Shown here piece by piece: positions 47,814 through 56,103 of a stretch of 64,000 nt of DNA. The stretch lies in NCBI GenBank assembly GCA_009779995.1, contig WRDW01000002.1, positions 1 to 64,000 of the forward strand, in the 5' to 3' direction. Position 1 is the first letter of the stretch, and each line of letters opens with the position of its first letter. Source of the stretch: Oscillospiraceae bacterium. GTDB taxonomy: Bacteria > Bacillota > Clostridia > Oscillospirales > Acutalibacteraceae. The position numbers and the translations under genes were made by a program. The notes below the pieces were generated by a model. The model did no database searches, had not been told where the DNA came from, and saw nothing but the letters and a program-made list of their open reading frames with translations.

Positions 47814-50009
47814 CTATACCCCCTTCTCCGCCTTCCGCATATACCCGCACCCCTCGTTCAGGCACTTCACCGCCCCGCCCCTGTTTTGGAACAGGCTCTT
47901 GCCGCACTGGGGGCAGTTTTCGCCCGAGGGGGCGTCCCAGGTGGTGAACTGGCACTCCGGCCAGGCGGAGCAGCCGTAGAACACGCGCCCTGTCTTCTTG
48001 GCCTTGCGCTGCACCACGTTCTGGCCGCACAGGGGGCAGTGCGCCTTGGTCTCGGCCACAAGGGGCTTGGCGTTTTTGCACTCGGGGTAGCCGGGGCAGG
48101 CCAAAAAGCGCCCGTAGCGCCCGGTTTTGATCACCATCATGCGCCCGCAGTTCTCGCAGGGGATGTCCGTTTTATCTTCTTCAAGCTGAATCTTCACGCC
48201 CTCCATCTCGGCCTTGGCCTGGAGGAGGGTCTTTTCAAAGTCACCGTAGAAATCCCGCAGCACGGCCACATAGTCGCTCTTGCCCCGGCCCACCTCGTCC
48301 AGCCGGGTCTCCATCTGCGCGGTGAACTTCACGTTCACGATGTTGGGGAAGCGTTCTTTCAGCAGGCGCACCATGGCCTCGCCGAGTTCCGTGGGCAGCA
48401 GCTGCTTCTGCTGCCGCGTGACGTAGCCGCGCTGCAAGATCGTGTGGATGATGGTGGCGTAGGTGCTCGGGCGGCCCACGCCGCTCTCCTCCAGGGCCTT
48501 GATGAGGCTGGCCTCGGTGTAGCGCGGCGGCGGCTGGGTGAAGTGCTGCGCCGAGATGAGTTCCTTCAGGCTGAGTGCCTCGCCCTCCTTGAGCTCGGGC
48601 AACGCTTTCTCGCCCGCGGCGTCGTCCTCCTCGTCGGCGGAGGCCTCATAGAGCCTGGTGTAGCCGTCGAATTTCACGCTATACCCCGAGGCGTTGAACA
48701 CGAAGTGCTTTCCCGCGCGCTTGTCTTCGGCGTTCGTCGCCAAAATTGTAGCTTTGACCGTGTCCTGCAGGCAGGAGGCCATCTGGCTGGCGAGGAAGCG
48801 CTTCCATATCAGGTCGTAGAGCTTTTGCTGGTCGGGGGTCAGGCTCCCCTTGAGCTGGGCGGGGGTGAGCGAGGGCAGCACGGGGCGTATGGCCTCGTGG
48901 CCGTCCTGGGCCCCGGCGCGGGTTCTGTATACCCTCGGCTGGGCGGGGAGATAATTTTTGCCGTAGATGCCCGCGATATACTCGTTCGCCAAGCCGCGGG
49001 CCTCGTCGGAGATGCGCAGGGAGTCTGTGCGCATATAAGTGATCAAACCGGTGGGGCCGTGGCCGGGCACGTCCACGCCCTCGTAGAGCTCCTGGGCGGC
49101 CTTCATCGTGCGCTGGGCCTGGAAGCCCAGGCGGCGCGAGGCCTCCTGCTGCAAAGTGGATGTGTTGAAGGGCGGCGCGGGGTTTTTCTTGCGCGAGCCC
49201 TTTTTGATATTCGCTACGCGATACGCAGCGTTTTGCAGGCGGGTCAAGATTCCGTCCGCCTGACTTTTATTCTCCAAGGGGATTTTGCCTCTCTGGTCGC
49301 CCACAAACTGCGCCGTGAATTGGTTTCTCGCGGTGTTCAGGAGCTTGGCGTCTATCGTCCAGTACTCCTCGGGAATAAAAGCGCGCACTTCGAATTCCCT
49401 GTCGGCGATCAAACGCACGGCCACGCTCTGCACGCGCCCGGCGGAGAGCCCGCGCCGTATCTTCTGGCTGACAAAGGGGCTGAGCTTGTAGCCCACCAGC
49501 CGATCCAGGATGCGCCGGGCCTGCTGGGCGTTCACCAGGTCAATATCGACCTTGCGCGGGCTTGCCATGCCCTTCTGCACGCCGGTTTTGGTGATCTCGT
49601 TGAAGGTAACGCGATTCGCCTGCTTGAGGTCGAGGTCCAGCAGGGTGGCCAAATGCCAGGAGATGGCCTCGCCCTCCCTATCCGGGTCGGTGGCGAGGAA
49701 TATCTTTTTGCATTTCGCCGCCTGGGCCTGGAGGTCCTTGACGACCTTCTCCTTGTCTTTCATGACGGTGTAGCTGGGCGCGAAGTCCCGGTTGACGTCC
49801 ACGGCCAGGCGCGAGGCGGGCAAATCCCGCACGTGCCCCTTGGAGGAGGCCACCACGAAATCCGCGCCCAGGTATTTCTGGATGCTCTTGATTTTGGAGG
49901 GGGATTCGACGATGAGCAGGTTCAAATTTTGGTCCTCATGATTTTCAAATATTGACTCTATGTCACGGCGCGCCATCGGCCCGCCGAATGCAAAGTCAGG
50001 CCTTCCCAT
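47814..50009 (-). CDS. topA: DNA topoisomerase I
   Basis: This type IA topoisomerase relaxes negative supercoils. The 731-aa protein has the Toprim start NLLIVESPSKIKSIQKYLG, the acidic cluster ATDPDREGEAISWHLA and the strand-cutting Tyr in GLITYMRTDSLRIS. Three C-terminal zinc ribbons follow (CENCGRMM..., CPLCGQNV..., CPQCGKSLFQNRGG...). ATG 50009 has GGGGAAG upstream and overlaps the dprA end; ATG 49976 (MARRDIES) is an alternative. The 3' 71 bases are duplicated at 47188-47258. Confidence 0.96.
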   Translation of the reverse strand: MGRPDFAFGGPMARRDIESIFENHEDQNLNLLIVESPSKIKSIQKYLGADFVVASSKGHVRDLPASRLAVDVNRDFAPSYTVMKDKEKVVKDLQAQAAKCKKIFLATDPDREGEAISWHLATLLDLDLKQANRVTFNEITKTGVQKGMASPRKVDIDLVNAQQARRILDRLVGYKLSPFVSQKIRRGLSAGRVQSVAVRLIADREFEVRAFIPEEYWTIDAKLLNTARNQFTAQFVGDQRGKIPLENKSQADGILTRLQNAAYRVANIKKGSRKKNPAPPFNTSTLQQEASRRLGFQAQRTMKAAQELYEGVDVPGHGPTGLITYMRTDSLRISDEARGLANEYIAGIYGKNYLPAQPRVYRTRAGAQDGHEAIRPVLPSLTPAQLKGSLTPDQQKLYDLIWKRFLASQMASCLQDTVKATILATNAEDKRAGKHFVFNASGYSVKFDGYTRLYEASADEEDDAAGEKALPELKEGEALSLKELISAQHFTQPPPRYTEASLIKALEESGVGRPSTYATIIHTILQRGYVTRQQKQLLPTELGEAMVRLLKERFPNIVNVKFTAQMETRLDEVGRGKSDYVAVLRDFYGDFEKTLLQAKAEMEGVKIQLEEDKTDIPCENCGRMMVIKTGRYGRFLACPGYPECKNAKPLVAETKAHCPLCGQNVVQRKAKKTGRVFYGCSAWPECQFTTWDAPSGENCPQCGKSLFQNRGGAVKCLNEGCGYMRKAEKGV
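47825..47895. repeat. topA 3' end, parent copy of the flanking repeat
   Basis: This segment encodes the end of the last TopA zinc ribbon (LFQNRGGAVKCLNEGCGY). It is the right-hand copy of the 71-bp direct repeat; the left copy is at 47188-47258, 637 bp away. Confidence 0.88.
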
Positions 50010-51234
50010 ACATCTTCCCCGGCGCCTGCTGTATGACCTCCTGCACCTCCAAATGCATCAGCGCCGCGAAGAGCTCGCCGTAGGGCGCGCCGGTCTCCTT
50101 CATGATGGCGTCGATGTGCAGGGGGGCGTTGGCGAGGAGGTGCAGGATTTGATTTTCGAGAGGGGAGAGGTCGGCGGATTTCACAGGCGCAGGGGCAGAC
50201 GCTGCGGCCTTTTGCACGGGCGGCAAGAAGCCGCCCTCCGGTCGTGTCGCCATATGGCGAGCCCCTACAGCAGGCTTTTTGACGACGACCTTCTCCGGCG
50301 CCACCGAGGGCCGCTCCAGGTCGCGCGCGGCGCGGCGCATGTCCAGCAGCTCCGGATAGAGCAGTTCGTACTCCTCCAGGATGTCCATGGCGGAGAATAC
50401 GGGCTTCGCGCCGTCGCGGATGAGCTTGTTGCCGCCGGTGTAGGTGGAGCCGAAGGCGTCCCCCGGCACGGCGAACACGTCGCGGCCCTGCTCGGCGGCG
50501 CAGCCCGCCGTGATCAGGGAGCCGCTCTTCTCCCCGGCCTCGATGACGATCGTCCCGGCGCACATGCCGGAGATCAGCCGGTTGCGTATGGGGAAATTCT
50601 TCGCGGCGGGGGCGGTGCCGAAGGGGAACTCCGTGACCACCGCGCCGCGCTCGGCGATTTTCGCCCGCAGGGGGGCGTTCTCCGCCGGGTAGTTGACGTC
50701 CAGCCCGCAGCCGAGCACCGCCACGGTGCTGCCCCCCGCGTGGAGCACGCCCCAGTGGGCCGCGCTGTCGATTCCCAGCGCCCCGCCGCTGACGACGGCG
50801 CAATTGGCATGAACCAGGTCAGCACTTAGGCGCGCGCAAATGTCCACGCTCTTGCGGCTGGCGCGGCGGGTGCCCACCACGGCCAGGGGCAGGCGCTCGC
50901 GCAGGCACTCAAGTGAACCGCGCGTGTAAAGCACGAGGGGGAAGCCCGTGATCTCCAGCAGCCGGGCGGGGTAGGCGGCGTCCTGCGGTGATAGGATATG
51001 CGCATTCTGGCGCGCGCATTCCTCCAGGATGCTTTCCGCTTGCCCCATAGGCGTGCCCCGCAGGCGCGCCAGCTGCGCGTTGGTGAACACCCCGGCCACC
51101 CTTCGGTCATAATCGGACGCCCCGTAAATCTCCTTCGCGCCGCCCGGGAAGGCGGCGAGGATCTCCCCCGTGCGCAGGGAGGGCGATACGCCCAGCGCGC
51201 ACTGGAGCCAGAGGTAGTATAACGTGTCGTGCAT
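49996..51234 (-). CDS. dprA: DNA processing protein DprA
   Basis: DprA loads RecA on incoming single-stranded DNA during transformation. The Rossmann-like core is clear: LAVVGTRRASRKSVDIC, VVSGGALGIDSAAHWG, VAVLGCGLDVNYP, and FPIRNRLISGM. A winged-helix domain follows at the end (LSPLENQILHLLANAPLHIDAIMKETG). Between them a linker contains GARHMATRPEGGFLPPVQK, encoded by a family A repeat. ATG 51234 is preceded by GCGGGG; 51246 is a weaker start. The dprA-topA order is usual in Bacillota. Confidence 0.95.
   Translation of the reverse strand: MHDTLYYLWLQCALGVSPSLRTGEILAAFPGGAKEIYGASDYDRRVAGVFTNAQLARLRGTPMGQAESILEECARQNAHILSPQDAAYPARLLEITGFPLVLYTRGSLECLRERLPLAVVGTRRASRKSVDICARLSADLVHANCAVVSGGALGIDSAAHWGVLHAGGSTVAVLGCGLDVNYPAENAPLRAKIAERGAVVTEFPFGTAPAAKNFPIRNRLISGMCAGTIVIEAGEKSGSLITAGCAAEQGRDVFAVPGDAFGSTYTGGNKLIRDGAKPVFSAMDILEEYELLYPELLDMRRAARDLERPSVAPEKVVVKKPAVGARHMATRPEGGFLPPVQKAAASAPAPVKSADLSPLENQILHLLANAPLHIDAIMKETGAPYGELFAALMHLEVQEVIQQAPGKMYGKA
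50216..50270 (-). repeat. Family A repeat copy 5 inside dprA
   Basis: CACGGGCGGCAAGAAGCCGCCCTCCGG ... CGCCATATGGCGAGCCCCTACAG has the family ends and two hairpins. It is read in frame in the DprA linker, where its 18 or so residues replace no conserved element. Confidence 0.75.
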
Positions 51235-51263
51235 GATACCCCGCATCTAAAGTCTTCTATAAA

Positions 51264-52007
51264 CTAATGTCTAAGCTCCCACATCAATATCGCCGCAGCC
51301 ACAGCCGCGTTGAGGCTTTCGGCGCTGCCCGGCATGGGGATCGTGATTTTGTGCTTGCAGGCATTGAGAGCCTCTTCTGAAAGCCCGTGCGCCTCATTGC
51401 CAATAACGATCACTGCACCCTGCGCAAAATCGCACTGGAATACAGGCGTCGCATCTCGATCCGGCACGGCGGCATAGCAGGGAAGAGCGCATTCGCGCAG
51501 GGCGGCTGGCAGATTGTCAACCTGCGTCACCGGCAGGCGCAGCAGCGCGCCCATGGAGGCCCGCAGCGCCTTTGGGTGGTACACATCGCAGCCGCCGCAA
51601 ACCAGCAGGCCGTCAAGTCCCAGAGCCTGCGCCGTGCGCGCGATGCCTCCCAGGTTGCCCGGGTCCTGGATTTTTTCTAAAGCAATGTAATTCCCGCTGG
51701 GTTTCCAGAAATCCTGTGCCTTGCCGTTTTGCCTTAAAAACACCCCGAACGCACCCTGGGGATTCTGCGTATCCCCCAGCTTCTGCGCCACGGGCTGCGT
51801 GATCTCAAACACCTGCGCGGCGGCCTGCTCCAGGGGGGCCGTGGGGTAGCGCTCCCGGGCCTGCGCGGTGAGGAACAGCTTCTCCGGCGCATAGCCCGAG
51901 GCCAGGGCGTCCGCGCACAGGCGGAAGCCCTCCAGGAGAAAGGTCTCCGAAGTGTCTTTCAGCGCGGCCTTGATATGGGGGTTGTCCCTGGAGGAGATGA
52001 GAATCAT
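51264..52007 (-). CDS. SpoU/TrmH-family RNA 2'-O-methyltransferase
   Basis: This SPOUT methyltransferase of rRNA or tRNA has 247 residues. The N-terminal substrate-binding domain reads SSRDNPHIKAALKDTSETFLLEGFRLCADAL. The SPOUT domain has the three motifs IALEKIQDPGNLGGIARTAQALGLDG, VIVIGNEAHGLSEE and ITIPMPGSAESLNAAVAAAIL. The start ATG 52007 coincides with the predicted transcription start of a near-consensus promoter, so the mRNA is probably leaderless; ATG 52016 lies in the -10 box. The gene is upstream of dprA-topA in the same direction. Confidence 0.92.
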   Translation of the reverse strand: MILISSRDNPHIKAALKDTSETFLLEGFRLCADALASGYAPEKLFLTAQARERYPTAPLEQAAAQVFEITQPVAQKLGDTQNPQGAFGVFLRQNGKAQDFWKPSGNYIALEKIQDPGNLGGIARTAQALGLDGLLVCGGCDVYHPKALRASMGALLRLPVTQVDNLPAALRECALPCYAAVPDRDATPVFQCDFAQGAVIVIGNEAHGLSEEALNACKHKITIPMPGSAESLNAAVAAAILMWELRH

Positions 52008-52014
52008 ACCTGAC

Positions 52015-52043
52015 ATTATAAGCGCGGCGAGGGGGTTTGTCAA
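52015..52043 (-). promoter_or_regulatory. Consensus promoter for a leaderless methyltransferase mRNA
   Basis: On the minus strand TTGACA (52043-52038), 17 bases, TATAAT (52020-52015). The ATG at 52007 begins eight bases past the -10, where transcription is expected to start. Confidence 0.82.
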
Positions 52044-52046
52044 GTG

Positions 52047-52100
52047 CGCATTTTTCCGGCCTCGTGCCATATCCCCGCAGGGCAGAGCTTGGCTCGGCCG
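52047..52100. repeat. Family C element, half copy
   Basis: CGCATTTTTCCGGCCTCGTGCCATATCCCCGCAGGGCAGAGCTTGGCTCGGCCG corresponds to the right half of the elements at 21504 and 38123. The left half is absent. It lies between the divergent methyltransferase and pgk genes. Confidence 0.75.
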
Positions 52101-52149
52101 TGATACTTGGCGGCAAAAGGGCAAATTTGCAGCAATAATGAAATTTCTC

Positions 52150-52178
52150 TTGCATATTCGGCCGGACTATAGTAAAAT
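52150..52178 (+). promoter_or_regulatory. Promoter of pgk
   Basis: TTGCAT (52150), 17 bases, TAAAAT (52173), 43 bases before the ATG at 52222. Confidence 0.7.
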
Positions 52179-52221
52179 ATGAAGGTAATAAAGTAGTATG
52201 GATTGCAAGAAAGGATTTTTC

Positions 52222-53415
<1,194 letters not shown>

Positions 53416-53425
53416 TCCCCTCTCC

Positions 53426-54022
53426 CTACGCCCGCCCCCGCCGCGCCCGCATCGCCTCCAGCTCCGCCTCCCGCTGCGCGAGGATCTCCTCCATGCCGCA
53501 GCGAAAACGCGCCGAAAACAATCGCATAAACGCCTGCGACAGGGCCGTTTGCTTTTCCGCAACTGCCCCGCCGCGGGTTTCGTATGTCTCGATGAAGGCC
53601 GCAAGCCGCCCGGCGTCGCGGGACACGGGGCCGTGGCAGCGCGCCTCAAAGTCCACGCCGTAGATTTTTTGGCCGTCATATAAAAAATTGCGCCCGTTGA
53701 CGTCCCCCCGGCATTCCCCCTCCGCGCCGGTCGGCGCGGGTGCGGCGGCGTAAAACGCGGCGAACCAATCGCAGAGGGCCAACGCCAGGGCATGGGGCTC
53801 GTACCCGCCGCCCTCGATGACTTCAGGCAGGGGCGCGCCCGGCAGGGTTTCCAGGACGAGCAGGTTTCCCCGGCAGGCGATCACCTCCGGCACGGCAACG
53901 CCCGCCCCGCGCAGCGCCCGCAGGATGGAGGCCTCCAGCGCGGCGGCCTGGGGGTCTTTGACTTGTTTATGGACGAGGTTGTCTTGCAGATAGACTTGAT
54001 TGCGTTTGGAAATGAAATTCAT
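53426..54022 (-). CDS. Small protein-kinase-like/aminoglycoside phosphotransferase-fold protein
   Basis: The 198-aa protein has a reduced kinase fold: a start with a Lys for ATP (NLVHKQVKDPQAAALEASILRAL), a hinge region (LLVLETLPGAPLPEVI), the catalytic loop GECRGDVNGRNFLYDGQ and the metal Asp in KIYGVDFEARC. Such small kinases phosphorylate sugars, lipids or proteins. The start overlaps the mobB stop (ATGA). It ends the EcfA-EcfT-MobB run. The substrate is unknown. Confidence 0.72.
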   Translation of the reverse strand: MNFISKRNQVYLQDNLVHKQVKDPQAAALEASILRALRGAGVAVPEVIACRGNLLVLETLPGAPLPEVIEGGGYEPHALALALCDWFAAFYAAAPAPTGAEGECRGDVNGRNFLYDGQKIYGVDFEARCHGPVSRDAGRLAAFIETYETRGGAVAEKQTALSQAFMRLFSARFRCGMEEILAQREAELEAMRARRGRA

Positions 54023-54675
54023 TTCACGCGCACCTCCACCTGTGCCCCATCTGCGTAGCCCTCCAGCTCGCCCACGACGCCCAGCACGGCGTTGCGCAGG
54101 ATTTTCTGCACGAAGGGCACCATGCGTATCTCTTTTTCGCCTATTTTCAGCGTGACGTCTACACCGGCATCCGGATCACTCGGGTCGTAGCATTCCAGGT
54201 AGTCCGGCACGCTGGCCTCCAGGAAATCGCACAGGGCGGCGGGGGTTTCCAGGACGTTGAAGGCGGGCAGGCCTTGATGCTCTTCGATTTCCGCACCGAG
54301 CCTGCCCGAAACGCAGATCACCCCGTCACGCAGCTTGTCGAGCGTACAGATGACGGCGGGAACGGGCAGGTCGTCCACGCCCTCCAGGGCCACCCAGTCA
54401 TAGCCCCTGTAGTGCTTCAAAATCTCTTTCATAGCAAGCTTTTCCGGGTAGAGCAGGTCGGTCTCATGGTACCCCCGGGCAGTCACAAGGCGGGCCCCGG
54501 CGGCCCGGTGCCTGTGCGTATTGCTCGCCGGCGCGGGGTCGAGGGCGAAGGCCTCGTAATGTATCTCCTTCACGCTGCCGACCCTGTGCCCCCGGCGGGT
54601 GAGCTCGGCCACAACGGCCTCAATAACAGTCGTCTTGCCGCTGCCGCTGGTGCCTATGACAGTAAAAGCCTTCAT
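54019..54675 (-). CDS. mobB: MobB-like P-loop NTPase
   Basis: The 218-aa GTPase-like protein has the P-loop AFTVIGTSGSGKTTVIEAVVAELTRRGHRVGSVKEIH, which is the MobB pattern (molybdopterin-guanine dinucleotide synthesis protein B). HRHRAAGARLV and YDWVALEGVDDLPVPAVI follow. The C-terminal 60 residues (VDVTLKIGEKEIRMVPFVQKILRNAVLGVVGEL) form an extra domain not needed for MobB. No other molybdenum cofactor gene is present, so a role in another nucleotide-linked process is possible. GGAGG precedes ATG 54675, which overlaps ecfT. Confidence 0.82.
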   Translation of the reverse strand: MKAFTVIGTSGSGKTTVIEAVVAELTRRGHRVGSVKEIHYEAFALDPAPASNTHRHRAAGARLVTARGYHETDLLYPEKLAMKEILKHYRGYDWVALEGVDDLPVPAVICTLDKLRDGVICVSGRLGAEIEEHQGLPAFNVLETPAALCDFLEASVPDYLECYDPSDPDAGVDVTLKIGEKEIRMVPFVQKILRNAVLGVVGELEGYADGAQVEVRVK

Positions 54676-55373
54676 ATGGCTATCCTCCACAAAACTTCGA
54701 TAGCTGACAGCCCTGCCGCCCAGGCGATCACGCCCGCGAGGGCCAGCCAGTCTTTGCTCTTCATATGCAGGGGAGCGTAGCTGCCGCGCTGTTCGTGGGC
54801 CCCGAAGCCCCGCAGCTCCATGGCCATGGCCAGCTTTTGGGCGCGCTGAACGCCCGCGGCTATCGTCGGCATGAGCAGGTAGGTGTATACGCGCAGACGC
54901 GCTTTCATCTTCAGGCGGCGGAAATCGACCCCCCGCAGCTGCATGGCGGTGAGAGAGTCTTTAAAGCTCTCGCTGAACTGGGGCACGAAGCGCAGGCCCA
55001 CGCTCACCATATAGGCCAGCTGGTAGGGCAGGCGCAGCTGTATCATGGCCTGCACCAGCGCGTGGCCGGGGTAGGCCGCCAGCATCGTCCCGCCGAGCAT
55101 CAGGATGACGAGGCGCTCCAGCACCGCCGCGCCGGTCAACAGGCCCGTGCGTATATCCCCGCTGAAGAGCGCCTGCAGCGCCGTGACGGACACGAGCGTG
55201 ATCCACAGGCCCGCCAGGCGGCGCAGCACCCGGCCCACGGGAGCCTTCCCCCAGAGGGCCGCTATCATGGCCGAGAGCAGCACCGGGGCGAGCTCCAGCG
55301 CCCCGCGCAGGACGACGCCGGCCGTGGACAGCAGGAGGACGAACAGGAGGGTGACGCGGGGGTCAGTTTTCAT
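54672..55373 (-). CDS. ecfT: ECF transporter transmembrane subunit EcfT
   Basis: This is the membrane scaffold of an energy-coupling factor vitamin or metal importer. The 233-aa protein has several helices and the two coupling motifs with Ala-Arg-Gly type loops (MQLRGVDFRRLKMKARLRVYTYLLMP and LAMAMELRGFGAHEQRG). ATG 55373 lies within the end of the ecfA gene, a coupled start; 55379 is an alternative. No S component is in the window, so it may serve several S proteins encoded elsewhere or a nearby one outside. Confidence 0.9.
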   Translation of the reverse strand: MKTDPRVTLLFVLLLSTAGVVLRGALELAPVLLSAMIAALWGKAPVGRVLRRLAGLWITLVSVTALQALFSGDIRTGLLTGAAVLERLVILMLGGTMLAAYPGHALVQAMIQLRLPYQLAYMVSVGLRFVPQFSESFKDSLTAMQLRGVDFRRLKMKARLRVYTYLLMPTIAAGVQRAQKLAMAMELRGFGAHEQRGSYAPLHMKSKDWLALAGVIAWAAGLSAIEVLWRIAI

Positions 55374-56103
55374 GGACACCCCCCGCGCCTTCGCCGCTTC
55401 CCCCCTCGATCCACCCCAACGAATCTGCGGATTTGTCGGGGGCCCCGGAAGCGAGGGGGGCCTGGTTCAGCTGTTCCATGCGCACTTCTCTTTGGGCATT
55501 GGCTTTCACAAACGCCGCGTCGTGGCTGATGAGCAGCACGGAAATCCCGTCGCGCAACACCTCCCGTATCACACCGGCGAGGATCGCTTTGCGGCGGGCG
55601 TCCAGGCCGGTGGTGGGCTCGTCGAGGACGAGGGCTTCGGGCTTGTTCAGCAGCAGCCCGCAGATGGCCAGGCGCTGCTGCTCCCCCCGGCTGAGGGTCA
55701 GCACGCTGCGCCGCGCGAGCGAATCCAGCTCGAAGCGGGCGAGCAGCGCCATGGCCCGCGCTTCGGCCTCCCCCGGAGAGATGCCCTGCAATTCCTGCGT
55801 AAACATCAGGTCTTCCAGCACCGTCGGCGCGAAGAGCTGCCGCGCGGGCTCCTGGAAGAGATAGCCGATGCGCTGCCCGCGCCGCCCGAGGCTCCACTTC
55901 GCGGTGTCCTCGCCGTCGAAGAGCACGGCCCCGCCCTGCGGCTTCAGCAGGCCGCACAGCAGCTTGCCCAGGGTGGTTTTCCCGCTGCCGTTGGACCCTG
56001 TGAGTGCGGCGCACGCGCCCGGCCCCATAGAAAAATCCACCCCGCGCAAGGAAAAGCCTGTGCCGGGGTAGGTGAATGTTAGGTTTTTGGTTTCGATGGT
56101 CAA
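55363..56103 (-). CDS. ECF transporter ATP-binding subunit (EcfA-like)
   Basis: The 246-aa ATPase has Walker A ALTGSNGSGKTTLGKLLCGL, the Q-loop IGYLFQEPARQLFAPTVLED, signature VLTLSRGEQQRLAICGLLL, Walker B ALVLDEPTTGLDARRK, and the switch His in LLISHDAAFV. The fast cluster with EcfT assigns it to an ECF importer. Group II ECF systems usually have two ATPases; only one is encoded here, so it would act as a homodimer or pair with a distant subunit. Its ATG overlaps the nadB stop (GTCAA / TGACC). Confidence 0.88.
   Translation of the reverse strand: MTIETKNLTFTYPGTGFSLRGVDFSMGPGACAALTGSNGSGKTTLGKLLCGLLKPQGGAVLFDGEDTAKWSLGRRGQRIGYLFQEPARQLFAPTVLEDLMFTQELQGISPGEAEARAMALLARFELDSLARRSVLTLSRGEQQRLAICGLLLNKPEALVLDEPTTGLDARRKAILAGVIREVLRDGISVLLISHDAAFVKANAQREVRMEQLNQAPLASGAPDKSADSLGWIEGGSGEGAGGVHEN

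Noticed and set aside
47886-49955. 689-aa ORF on the plus strand opposite topA
   Set aside because: It is antisense to a complete TopA, has low-complexity composition, and shows no ribosome site or motif.
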